Source: Agromyces albus
GTDB taxonomy: Bacteria; Actinomycetota; Actinomycetes; Actinomycetales; Microbacteriaceae
Length of the DNA: 64,000 nucleotides
NCBI RefSeq assembly: GCF_004134825.1
Contig: NZ_SDPN01000013.1
Location: 33,297-97,296, forward strand
Direction: 5' to 3'
The notes beneath the pieces were generated by a model. That model searched no databases. It was not told the origin of the DNA and worked only from the letters and a program-made list of their open reading frames with translations. Shown in pieces: positions 27,773 through 34,963 of this stretch (its first letter is position 1; each line of letters begins with the position of its first letter). The translations under genes were made by a program, and so were the position numbers.

Positions 27773-28306
27773 ATGAAGGGTGATATGCCGCGCCCCGGCC
27801 CCGCAAGAACCGCTTCGGTGCGCTCGGGGTGGCTCAGCGGCATCCGCTTCTCGGGGTTCTCGCTCATCATGATGGGCGTGCTCGTGCTCGGGGTGGTCGT
27901 GCTCGCACCCACCGTCGCGGCGTTCGCGCAGCAGCGCCAGCAGATCGCCGAGATGCGAGCCGCGGTCTCCGAGCAGGAGGAAGACGTGCAGCGCCTCCGC
28001 GACGAACGCGAACGCTGGAACGACGAGACCTTCATCGTGACCCAGGCCCGCGAGCGGCTCTACTACGTGATGCCGGGCGAAGTGAGCTACCTCGTGATCG
28101 ACGATCGCTCAGAGGCCGCGATGGCAGATACCGCGACCGAGGTCTCCGCCGAGGTCACCGAATCGAAGGGCGACTGGATGCGCACCCTGCTCGACTCCGT
28201 GATGACCGCTGGGCTCGCGCCCGATCCGAGCGCTCCGGCGGATCCGGTGGTCCCTGCGGATCCGGCGGCGTCGACAACTCCAACGACCGAGGGGAGCGAC
28301 GGATGA
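27773..28306 (+). CDS. Septum formation initiator (DivIC/FtsB)
   Basis: A bitopic divisome protein that joins FtsL and FtsQ at the division site. A cytoplasmic tail of about 27 residues leads to one membrane helix (SLIMMGVLVLGVVVLAPTVAA). An extracellular coiled coil follows (RQQIAEMRAAVSEQEEDVQRLRDERERW), then the DivIC signature ARERLYYVMPGE. The last 50 residues are a Pro/Ala/Asp-rich tail. 177 aa. Strong gaggaggggcg upstream of ATG. Its stop overlaps the DUF501 start (ATGA), matching the conserved eno-divIC-DUF501 order. Confidence 0.9.
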   Translation: MKGDMPRPGPARTASVRSGWLSGIRFSGFSLIMMGVLVLGVVVLAPTVAAFAQQRQQIAEMRAAVSEQEEDVQRLRDERERWNDETFIVTQARERLYYVMPGEVSYLVIDDRSEAAMADTATEVSAEVTESKGDWMRTLLDSVMTAGLAPDPSAPADPVVPADPAASTTPTTEGSDG

Positions 28307-28884
28307 GCCGCCCGCCCTTCGAGCCGGCGAGTGAGCGCGACATCCGCATCGTGTCGGCCCAGCTCGGCCGACCGGCGCGCGATGTCGTCGGCATCCCCGC
28401 GCGTTGCGTGTGCGGTGCGCCCACGGTCGTGGCGACGGCTCCGCGGCTCTCCGACGGCACGCCGTTCCCGACCCTCTACTACCTCACCCACCCGGTCGCG
28501 ACCGCGGCGATGTCGTTCCTCGAGGCCGCGCAGCTCATGGTCGAATGCACCGAGCTGCTCGCGTCCGACCCAGAGGTCGCCGCCGCGTACGAACGCGCGC
28601 ACCTCGACTACCTCGCCGACCGGGAGTCGATCGCCGTCGTTCCCGAGATCGCGGGCATCTCCGCGGGCGGCATGCCGACTCGCGTGAAGTGCCTGCACTC
28701 GCTCGCCGCGCACTCGCTCTCGGCGGGCCCGGGGGAGAACCCCATCGGCGACATCGCCCTCGAGCGCTCGACCTGGACGCCCGAGGTGTGCCGCTGCCCC
28801 GACTACGGGGTCGACGACGTCGACGACGTCGACGACGTCGACGACTCCGATGACGCGGATGCCGCAACGGAGGCTCGCGCGTGA
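28303..28884 (+). CDS. DUF501 family protein
   Basis: A conserved actinobacterial protein of unknown role, nearly always beside eno and divIC. Family segments seen are RCVCGAPTVVATAPRL, PFPTLYYLTHP and MPTRVKCLHSLAAHSL, with a Cys set (CVC, KCLH, CRCPDYG) that may bind metal. The C terminus ends in an acidic run built from four copies of a 9-bp repeat. 193 aa. It overlaps divIC by 4 nt and the protease gene by 4 nt, so it is coupled on both sides. Confidence 0.88.
   Translation: MSRPPFEPASERDIRIVSAQLGRPARDVVGIPARCVCGAPTVVATAPRLSDGTPFPTLYYLTHPVATAAMSFLEAAQLMVECTELLASDPEVAAAYERAHLDYLADRESIAVVPEIAGISAGGMPTRVKCLHSLAAHSLSAGPGENPIGDIALERSTWTPEVCRCPDYGVDDVDDVDDVDDSDDADAATEARA
28810..28845 (+). repeat. 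Four 9-bp tandem repeats coding VDD
   Basis: gtcgacgac repeated four times exactly, in frame, in the acidic tail of the DUF501 protein. Copy number could vary by slippage without a frameshift. Confidence 0.85.
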
Positions 28885-30164
28885 GTCGTTCCTCCCGCCG
28901 GCCCGTTCAGACCATCGCGAGGGCCGCAGTCACCGTCGTCGCCGCCACCCTGCTCGCCCTCGCGGGCGCCGCCCCGGCGCACGCCGACACGGTGCGCGAC
29001 CTCGAGTACTGGCTGAACGACTACGGCTTCACGACCGCGTGGCAGACCTCGCGCGGCAAGGGCGTCACGGTCGCGGTGATCGACACGGGCGTGAACGGCA
29101 ACGTCGCCGAGCTGCGCGGCGCGATCACCGACGGCACGGATGTCTCGGGCCTCGGCTCGCCCGACGGCCAGACGCCGGTGGGCGAGGAGAGCCATCACGG
29201 CACGATGGTCGCGTCGCTCCTCGCCGGTCGCGGCAGCGGCGAGGGCACGGGAGTCATCGGCGTCGCGCCCGAGGCCGACATCATCACGGCGTCGGTCGCA
29301 TTCGGACAGGACACCGGTGCGGTGAAGTCCAACGACGAGCAGATCGCCGAGGCCGTGAGGTGGGCCGTCGACAGCGGCGCCGACGTCATCAACATGTCGC
29401 TCACGCGCAACACCGCCGACTGGCCCGAGAGCTGGGACGACGCCTTCATGTACGCGTTCGACCACGACGTCGTCGTGGTCGCGGCGGCGGGCAACCGAGG
29501 GAGCGGCACCACCCAGGTGGGCGCTCCGGCCACGATTCCGGGCGTGCTGACCGTCGCGGGCGTCGATCGCAACAAGAATGCGAGTTTCGACGCGAGCTCG
29601 CAGGGCATCACGATCGCGGTCTCCGCTCCGAGCGAGAAGCTCGTCGGGGTGCTTCCCGACGGCGGCTACGTGCAATGGGACGGAACGAGCGCGTCGACGC
29701 CGCTCGTGGCCGGACTCGTCGCGCTGATCCGCTCGGAGTATCCCGACCTCGATGCGGCGAACGTCATCGAGCGGCTCATCAAGACCGCCGATCCGAATGG
29801 ACAGCAGGTGCCGAGCCCGCTCTACGGGTGGGGCATCATCGATCCTGTCGCAGCGCTGACCGCCGAGGTTCCCGAAGTCGAGACGAGTCCGCTCGGCAGC
29901 CTTGCCGACTGGATCAAGCTGCACCGGCGGGCGGAGGCACCGGTACCCGACAACGAGGGCGACACCCCGCAGGAGATCGTGCCGATCGCCGACCCGCCGC
30001 CGCCGCGCTCGGATGCCGCGCAGACGCTGCTGCCGACACCGTGGACACTCGCCTATGTGACGGTGCCGCTCTCGCTCGTCGCCGGATTTGGTACGCTAGC
30101 AGCGCTGTTGGGCATCGGCGCCACTCGGCATACCAGGCGGATCGTCCGCTCCCGCGGGCAGTGA
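28881..30164 (+). CDS. Membrane-anchored subtilisin-like (S8) serine protease
   Basis: A secreted protease held by a C-terminal helix, like the mycosins of type VII secretion. A signal peptide ends at APAHA near residue 35. The catalytic triad is Asp68 (AVIDTGVNG), His106 (HHGTMVAS) and Ser270 (GTSASTP), with oxyanion Asn205 (AAAGNRG). After a Pro/Glu linker a membrane helix (about 390-412) is followed by a short basic tail. 427 aa. GTG start overlaps the DUF501 stop (GTGA). No EccB/C/D or WXG100 genes are in the window, so a type VII link is not supported here. Confidence 0.87.
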   Translation: MSRSSRRPVQTIARAAVTVVAATLLALAGAAPAHADTVRDLEYWLNDYGFTTAWQTSRGKGVTVAVIDTGVNGNVAELRGAITDGTDVSGLGSPDGQTPVGEESHHGTMVASLLAGRGSGEGTGVIGVAPEADIITASVAFGQDTGAVKSNDEQIAEAVRWAVDSGADVINMSLTRNTADWPESWDDAFMYAFDHDVVVVAAAGNRGSGTTQVGAPATIPGVLTVAGVDRNKNASFDASSQGITIAVSAPSEKLVGVLPDGGYVQWDGTSASTPLVAGLVALIRSEYPDLDAANVIERLIKTADPNGQQVPSPLYGWGIIDPVAALTAEVPEVETSPLGSLADWIKLHRRAEAPVPDNEGDTPQEIVPIADPPPPRSDAAQTLLPTPWTLAYVTVPLSLVAGFGTLAALLGIGATRHTRRIVRSRGQ

Positions 30165-30198
30165 TCGCACGCAACAGATAACGAGGAGTCCATTCACC

Positions 30199-31656
30199 GT
30201 GCCCAAGATTTTGATCGTCGGCGGCGGCTATGCGGGGTTCTACACAGCGTGGAAACTCGAGAAGTGGCTGCGCCCCGGCGAAGCTGAGGTCACGATCGTC
30301 GACCCGCTCCCGTACATGACGTACCAGCCGTTCCTCCCCGAGGTCGCCGCAGGTTCCATCGAGCCGCGGCATTCCGTGGTGTCGCAGCGCCGTCACCTCA
30401 AGAAGACGAGCGTCGTGACGGCGAAGGTCACGCGCATCGACCACGCCGCGAAGACGGCCACGATCACGCCCGAGCTCGGTGAGCCGTGGGAGTTCGAGTA
30501 CGACGTCATCGTCGTCACGGGTGGCGCGGTCTCGCGCACCTTCCCGATCCCGGGCATCGCCGAGAACGCGATCGGCCTGAAGTCGATCGAAGAGGCCGTC
30601 GCCATCCGCGACCGCGTGCTGACGAACTTCGACAAGGCGTCGAACCTCCCGCCCGGCCCCGAGCGCGAGCGCCTGCTGACGTTCGTGGTGGTCGGCGGCG
30701 GATTCGCCGGCATCGAGGTCTTCGGCGAGCTCCGCTCCTTCGCCAGCGCGCTGCTCGAGTACTACCCGCAGCTCACCTTCGACGAGACGCACTTCCACCT
30801 CATCGAGGCGATGGGCCGCATCATGCCCGAGGTGTCGCTCGAAACGAGCCACTGGGTCATCAAGCACCTCGCACAGCGCGGCGCCGAGATCCACCTCGAC
30901 ACGCAGCTCTCGAGCGCCGTCGACGGCGTCATCGAGCTCTCCACCGGCGAGTCCTTCGAGTCCGACCTCATCGTCTGGACCGCCGGCGTCATGGCCAACC
31001 CGGCCATCGTGCGCTCGAGCGACCTCCCCGTCGAGGAGCGCGGCCGGCTCAAGGCCCGCGCCGACCTCCGCATCGGCGACGAAGACGACTTCGTGCCCGA
31101 CGCGTGGGCAGCGGGCGACATCGCCGCGGTGCCCGACCTCACCGGCGGCGGTGTCGGCGGATATTGCGTGCCGAACGCCCAGCACGCGGTGCGGCAGGGC
31201 AAGCTGCTCGCGAAGAACATCGTCGCCGTGCTCCGCGGTGAGGAGCCGAAGGAGTACTTCCACAAGAACCTCGGTGCGGTCGCCGGTCTCGGCATCGGCT
31301 CGGGCGTGTTCCAGTCGGGCAAGATCGCACTGACGGGCCTCATCGCCTGGTTCGCGCACCGCGGCTACCACGGCCTCGCGATGCCCAGCTGGGAGCGCAA
31401 GTTCCGCGTGTTCTGGGGCTGGTGGAACAACTTCTGGCTCGGCCGAGACATCGTCTCGCTCTCCGCGGTGCAGTCGCCGCGCGCGCAGTTCGAGCAGTTC
31501 GCCGCTCGTCCGAAGCCGCCGGCCGCGGCCGCACCTGCGCCGACCGGCCAGATTGCGTCATCCGGTTCGAAGAATGGTGCTGCGAAGCCGGCGAACGAGA
31601 AGGCCGGGTCGAAGGCCGACGCCAAGGCCCAGGCAGAACCAGTCGCCGCGAAGTAG
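30199..31656 (+). CDS. ndh: Type II NADH dehydrogenase (NDH-2)
   Basis: A peripheral flavoenzyme that passes electrons from NADH to menaquinone without pumping protons. The FAD dinucleotide fold is ILIVGGGYAGFYTAWKLE, the NAD(H) fold is FVVVGGGFAGIEVFGEL, and FAD contacts come from WAAGDIAAVPD plus GGYCVPNAQHAVRQG. The C-terminal amphipathic region, rich in Trp (FWGWWNNFW), should touch the membrane. The final 60 residues are a low-complexity Ala/Lys/Pro tail. 485 aa. GTG start with cgaggag. A hairpin follows, touching the tRNA gene. Confidence 0.93.
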   Translation: MPKILIVGGGYAGFYTAWKLEKWLRPGEAEVTIVDPLPYMTYQPFLPEVAAGSIEPRHSVVSQRRHLKKTSVVTAKVTRIDHAAKTATITPELGEPWEFEYDVIVVTGGAVSRTFPIPGIAENAIGLKSIEEAVAIRDRVLTNFDKASNLPPGPERERLLTFVVVGGGFAGIEVFGELRSFASALLEYYPQLTFDETHFHLIEAMGRIMPEVSLETSHWVIKHLAQRGAEIHLDTQLSSAVDGVIELSTGESFESDLIVWTAGVMANPAIVRSSDLPVEERGRLKARADLRIGDEDDFVPDAWAAGDIAAVPDLTGGGVGGYCVPNAQHAVRQGKLLAKNIVAVLRGEEPKEYFHKNLGAVAGLGIGSGVFQSGKIALTGLIAWFAHRGYHGLAMPSWERKFRVFWGWWNNFWLGRDIVSLSAVQSPRAQFEQFAARPKPPAAAAPAPTGQIASSGSKNGAAKPANEKAGSKADAKAQAEPVAAK

Positions 31657-31663
31657 TGTGGAT

Positions 31664-31690
31664 CGCGGCGCCGCATCTTGCGGCGCCGCG
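31664..31690 (+). terminator. Terminator-like hairpin between ndh and tRNA
   Basis: cgcggcgccgc-atctt-gcggcgccgcg, a perfect 11-bp stem 7 nt after the ndh stop. Its last base is the first base of the tRNA, so it could also form in the tRNA precursor 5' leader. Confidence 0.6.
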
Positions 31691-31763
31691 CTCCCGTAGC
31701 CCAATCGGCAGAGGCAGGCGACTTAAACTCGCCCTAGTCTGGGTTCGAGTCCCAGCGGGAGCA
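31690..31763 (+). tRNA. tRNA with UAA anticodon (Leu by anticodon) and short variable loop
   Basis: Acceptor stem gctcccg/cgggagc, perfect anticodon stem ggcga/tcgcc closing loop cttaaac (anticodon TAA, codon TTA), T-stem ctggg/cccag with ttcgagt, discriminator A, no CCA. By codon it is a leucine tRNA. The variable region is only about 5 nt (ctagt), whereas bacterial tRNA-Leu is a class II tRNA with a long variable arm. The structure is otherwise intact, so it is not obviously a pseudogene. A TAGTGT box at 31654-31659 could be its promoter. Confidence 0.85.
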
Positions 31764-31796
31764 CCTCGGATACCTCGGCCCACCCCAGGCGGCTGG

Positions 31797-32519
31797 CTAG
31801 CCGCGTTGCGCGTCGGCGGCATCCAGCTCGATGCCCGGATCGTCCTTCGAGAGTCGCCGATGCACCGGGGTGGCGCCCCAGTGGGCCGCGATCTCCTGGG
31901 TGAGGGCGCTGCGCACGCGATCGATGTCCGCCGTCGCGGAGTCGTGAACGGCCTCGGCGACGATGAGTGCTCGGGTGGTTCTCGGGCGGATGGCAGAGCG
32001 GCCGCTCTGGCGGGTGACCCAGCGTCGTGAGTGGGCGTAGCCCGCGCGGTCGGCGTAGACAATCTCGCCGGCGGCCGGGTGCTCGATCTCTCCCGAGAAC
32101 GTGACGTACGTCTCGGCGCCGGTTGCGGGACCGACGGTGAGGTCTCCGTCGACGCGGTCCAGGTCGAGCACGGCGATCGGAATGGCGTGTGCCGCCGAGA
32201 CCGCATTGCAGAGGTCGACGAGCGGATGCATCCGCGGCAGTTCGCCGTGGGTGCGAAGCCGGCGAAGCAGCGACTCGGCTGCATTTCTGAACTGCGTGGG
32301 TTTGAGTCCCATCTGCGCGTAGACGCGGCGCCAGGCCCCGATCGCGGCGAGTTCGCTCTCAGGCATGCCGGCAGCGCGTTCGCGAGCAGCGGTGAGGTAC
32401 GCAGCGACCGCGTCCTCGACGTCAGCGTCATGGTCGACAGCTTCGACGATGAGGGCTGCCGCGGCCAGGCGGGGAAACCGCTGCCACACGTGTTCGGAGT
32501 GCGTGAACTGTCTTGTCAT
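31797..32519 (-). CDS. B3/4 domain protein (PheRS editing-domain-like)
   Basis: A free-standing relative of the B3/4 domain that edits mischarged tRNA in the beta subunit of phenylalanyl-tRNA synthetase. Typical segments are AIGAWRRVYAQMGLKPTQFRNAAESLLRR, LPRMHPLVDLCNAVSAAHAIPIAVLDLD and VTFSGEIEHPAAGEIVYAD, then RRWVTRQSGRSAIRPRTTRALIVAEA. 240 aa, no membrane segment. Its ATG overlaps the stop of the DMT transporter (ATGA), so the two are coupled. gagaggaag provides the ribosome site. It ends 33 bp from the unusual tRNA. The true substrate of stand-alone B3/4 proteins is not settled. Confidence 0.83.
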   Translation of the reverse strand: MTRQFTHSEHVWQRFPRLAAAALIVEAVDHDADVEDAVAAYLTAARERAAGMPESELAAIGAWRRVYAQMGLKPTQFRNAAESLLRRLRTHGELPRMHPLVDLCNAVSAAHAIPIAVLDLDRVDGDLTVGPATGAETYVTFSGEIEHPAAGEIVYADRAGYAHSRRWVTRQSGRSAIRPRTTRALIVAEAVHDSATADIDRVRSALTQEIAAHWGATPVHRRLSKDDPGIELDAADAQRG

Positions 32520-33466
32520 GTCTTCCTCTCGAGGAGCTCCTCGCGACGGGATGTCGGGAAGAACGGACGGCGTGACCACGGCAGGAACCCGATGACGAGT
32601 CCGACGGCGATGACGGCCATGCCGATCCAGGCGCCGAGCGACGGGAGCGGCGCTCCGAGCAGGGAGGCGATGAGCGCGGCCGCCGGGGCCGCGATGCCGG
32701 CACAGAGTCCGACCGTTCCCGGGCCGAGGCGCTGGACGCCGGTGAACCAGAACACGAACGCGACCGCGGTTGCGACCGCTCCGAGGTAGAGGATCGCGAT
32801 CACGGTCGCCGGCTCGGCGAACGACGCCAGGGCTGGTCGCTCGATGATCGCGGCGAGCACCGCGAAGATGATCGCGGCGACCGCCGCTGTGGCGGCCGAG
32901 TAGCTCCACGGTCCCATGCGCGGAAGGGCGCGGGCTCCCAAGAGGGTGAAGCCCGTCTCGCACGCGATGAGCGAGGCGGCCATCAGGATCCCGATCACGT
33001 CGCCTCGCCCCCAACCAGTGACGGCGACGGCGCCGATGCTGACGATGATCGCGCCCGTCATCACGCGGGGCGAGGGTCGCCGGCGCTGGCTGAGCGGTCC
33101 GGCGACCGCGAGCGCGAGGGGGATGCAGGCGACCGCCGCTCCGAGCAGGCCCGGCTCGGCATGGCGGGTCCCGACGATCGTCGCGAGGTTGAAGGCCACG
33201 AGCCCCGACATCGCACCACCGATGACCCAGCCGATGTCGCCACGTCGAGGAAGCACGAGCCGAATGCCGACGGCGCGTGCCATGACCACGAGGGCGACCG
33301 CCGCGACGGCGTAGCGAGCCGCTTGCACGCCGAGCACCGGGAGGTGCTGCGTCGCGTCGATGACGGCGACGCTGCTGCCGAGCAGCACCATCCCGGCCAG
33401 ACCAGGCCACGCGCCCCACCACAGCCCGAGCCGAACGGACGGTTCGGACGCCGCGACTGACCTCAT
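32516..33466 (-). CDS. DMT/EamA family transporter
   Basis: A ten-helix exporter of the drug/metabolite superfamily; relatives (RhtA, YdcZ-like) export amino acids or related small molecules. Two EamA repeats are visible: the first begins at LAGMVLLGSSVAVI, the second at VIGILMAASLIACETGFTLLGARALPRMG. Late segments such as ATAVAFVFWFTGVQRLGPGTVGLCAGIAAPAAALIASLL are the characteristic second-repeat end. 316 aa. ATG 33466 is the best start; upstream in-frame starts would enter the MocR gene. It is divergent from a MocR regulator across 66 bp with two palindromes, so it is its likely target. Confidence 0.85.
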   Translation of the reverse strand: MRSVAASEPSVRLGLWWGAWPGLAGMVLLGSSVAVIDATQHLPVLGVQAARYAVAAVALVVMARAVGIRLVLPRRGDIGWVIGGAMSGLVAFNLATIVGTRHAEPGLLGAAVACIPLALAVAGPLSQRRRPSPRVMTGAIIVSIGAVAVTGWGRGDVIGILMAASLIACETGFTLLGARALPRMGPWSYSAATAAVAAIIFAVLAAIIERPALASFAEPATVIAILYLGAVATAVAFVFWFTGVQRLGPGTVGLCAGIAAPAAALIASLLGAPLPSLGAWIGMAVIAVGLVIGFLPWSRRPFFPTSRREELLERKT

Positions 33467-33470
33467 GCGT

Positions 33471-33484
33471 TCCAGCGTGCTGGA
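33471..33484. promoter_or_regulatory. Palindrome in the DMT/MocR intergenic region
   Basis: tccagc-gt-gctgga, perfect 6-bp arms just upstream of the transporter ATG; possible operator. Confidence 0.4.
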
Positions 33485-33520
33485 GCGATGGCCCACTCCA
33501 TAGAGCCAAAGCCGACGCAG

Positions 33521-33535
33521 TACATTGGTCCAATG
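33521..33535 (+). promoter_or_regulatory. -10 box and palindrome over the MocR start
   Basis: TACATT at 33521-33526 lies 6 nt before the ATG at 33533, so the MocR mRNA is leaderless. A perfect palindrome cattgg-t-ccaatg (33523-33535) covers the -10 box, transcription start and start codon. A protein bound there would block transcription. Confidence 0.5.
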
Positions 33536-34963
33536 GATGGCTCGGACTTCCTCCAACTCGACCCCCAGTGCGTGGCCCGAGGCGCGCGGACCGACTGGCT
33601 CACGGCCCGCATCCGCGAGGCGGTTCTCGGTCACGTGCTGGTGACCGGCTCTCGGCTGCCGCCGACACGGGTTCTCGCAGCCGACCTGAGGTTCTCGCGC
33701 GGCACGGTGGTCGAGGCCTATCGGCGGCTCACCGAGGAGGGGCTCATCGAGGGGAATGCCCGCGCGGGCACGATCGTCGTCGCGCCGGCGCTGCACCAGC
33801 CGGCGGCATCCGGGCACGCGCGGCACGTCGAGGAGAGGAGTGGTTCGGCCGGGATCGACGCGCCCCGCAGCCGGGACGTCATCGACCTGGCCGCAGGGTT
33901 GCCCGACCTCGCGTCGTTCCCGCGGACGGCATGGTTGCGCGCCGAGAACGAGGCGCTGTCGACAGCCACAACGCGCCAGCTCGGGTATGGAAAGCCCGAG
34001 GGTACCGAAGAGCTCAGGCGAGAGCTGAGCGGATGGCTCAGCCGTTCACGCGGCGTCACGGCGCCTCCGGATCGCATCATCGTCACCGCCGGCGTCACCG
34101 GGGCGGTCAGCCTGCTCGCGCAGGTCCTGCGCGCCAACGGCCACACCACCGCCGCCGTCGAGGATCCGAGCGCCGAGGGGAGCCGACGCATCCTGCGCTA
34201 CTGGATGCCCCACGTCAGCCCCGTGCCCGTCGACGACGACGGGATCGACACGCGATCGCTCGCCGAATCGGGCGCGCACGCGGTGCTCGTGACCCCGGCG
34301 CACCAGTACCCCACCGGAGTGGTGCTCTCGCCGGAACGGCGGCGTGAGCTGGTGGCCTGGACGCGCGACGGCGAGAACCTGATCATCGAAGACGACTACG
34401 ACGCCGAATACCGCTACGACCGCAGGCCCGTCCGTGCCGTGCAGCCGCTCGCTCCCGACGCGGTCGCCTACACCGCGAGCCTGTCGAAGACCCTCGCCCC
34501 GGCACTTCGACTCGGCTGGCTCGTGCCGCCGGCGCACCTTCACCGGAAGCTCGTCGAGTTGCGCTGGGCCACCGACCTCGGGTCTCCGGCGCTGCCGCAA
34601 TTGACCCTCGCGCTCCTCCTCGCGAACGGCACACTCGAACGACACCTGCGCGTCATGCGCACACGGCATCGGGTGCGGCGCGACGCGGCGGTCACGGCCA
34701 TCCGCGCATCGATGCCAGCCCTGCACATCGGAGGCGTCGCGGCGGGTCTGCACATCGTCGTGAGGCTCCCCGAGCAGTTCGACGACGAACATGTCGCAGC
34801 CGAGGCTCGCGCCGAGGGCGTCATCGTCCAGCCCCTGAGCAGGCACTACGCAGGCTCGGGCGCACCCGGGCTCATCATCAACTACGCCGGCCACCATCCG
34901 GCGCGACTTCAGACCGCGATCAGCGCCATCGCTCGAGTCATCGCGGGTCGCACGACCGGTTGA
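33533..34963 (+). CDS. MocR-family regulator (GntR HTH fused to aminotransferase fold)
   Basis: A PLP-dependent one-component regulator. The N-terminal GntR winged helix (residues 15-85) includes GSRLPPTRVLAADLRFSRGT. After a linker, a fold-type I aminotransferase domain binds PLP: LGYGKPEGTEELR, VTPAHQYPTGVVLS, IIEDDYDAEYRY and the Schiff-base lysine Lys319 in TASLSKTLAP. 476 aa is the family size. Such proteins sense PLP or an amino acid that forms an aldimine with it. The divergent exporter and B3/4 gene are the natural targets. Leaderless promoter with a palindrome over its own start suggests autoregulation. Confidence 0.9.
   Translation: MDGSDFLQLDPQCVARGARTDWLTARIREAVLGHVLVTGSRLPPTRVLAADLRFSRGTVVEAYRRLTEEGLIEGNARAGTIVVAPALHQPAASGHARHVEERSGSAGIDAPRSRDVIDLAAGLPDLASFPRTAWLRAENEALSTATTRQLGYGKPEGTEELRRELSGWLSRSRGVTAPPDRIIVTAGVTGAVSLLAQVLRANGHTTAAVEDPSAEGSRRILRYWMPHVSPVPVDDDGIDTRSLAESGAHAVLVTPAHQYPTGVVLSPERRRELVAWTRDGENLIIEDDYDAEYRYDRRPVRAVQPLAPDAVAYTASLSKTLAPALRLGWLVPPAHLHRKLVELRWATDLGSPALPQLTLALLLANGTLERHLRVMRTRHRVRRDAAVTAIRASMPALHIGGVAAGLHIVVRLPEQFDDEHVAAEARAEGVIVQPLSRHYAGSGAPGLIINYAGHHPARLQTAISAIARVIAGRTTG

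Noticed and set aside
31690..33466. A genomic island inserted at the tRNA gene
   Set aside because: No integrase, no repeated tRNA 3' end and no change of codon use is seen next to it.
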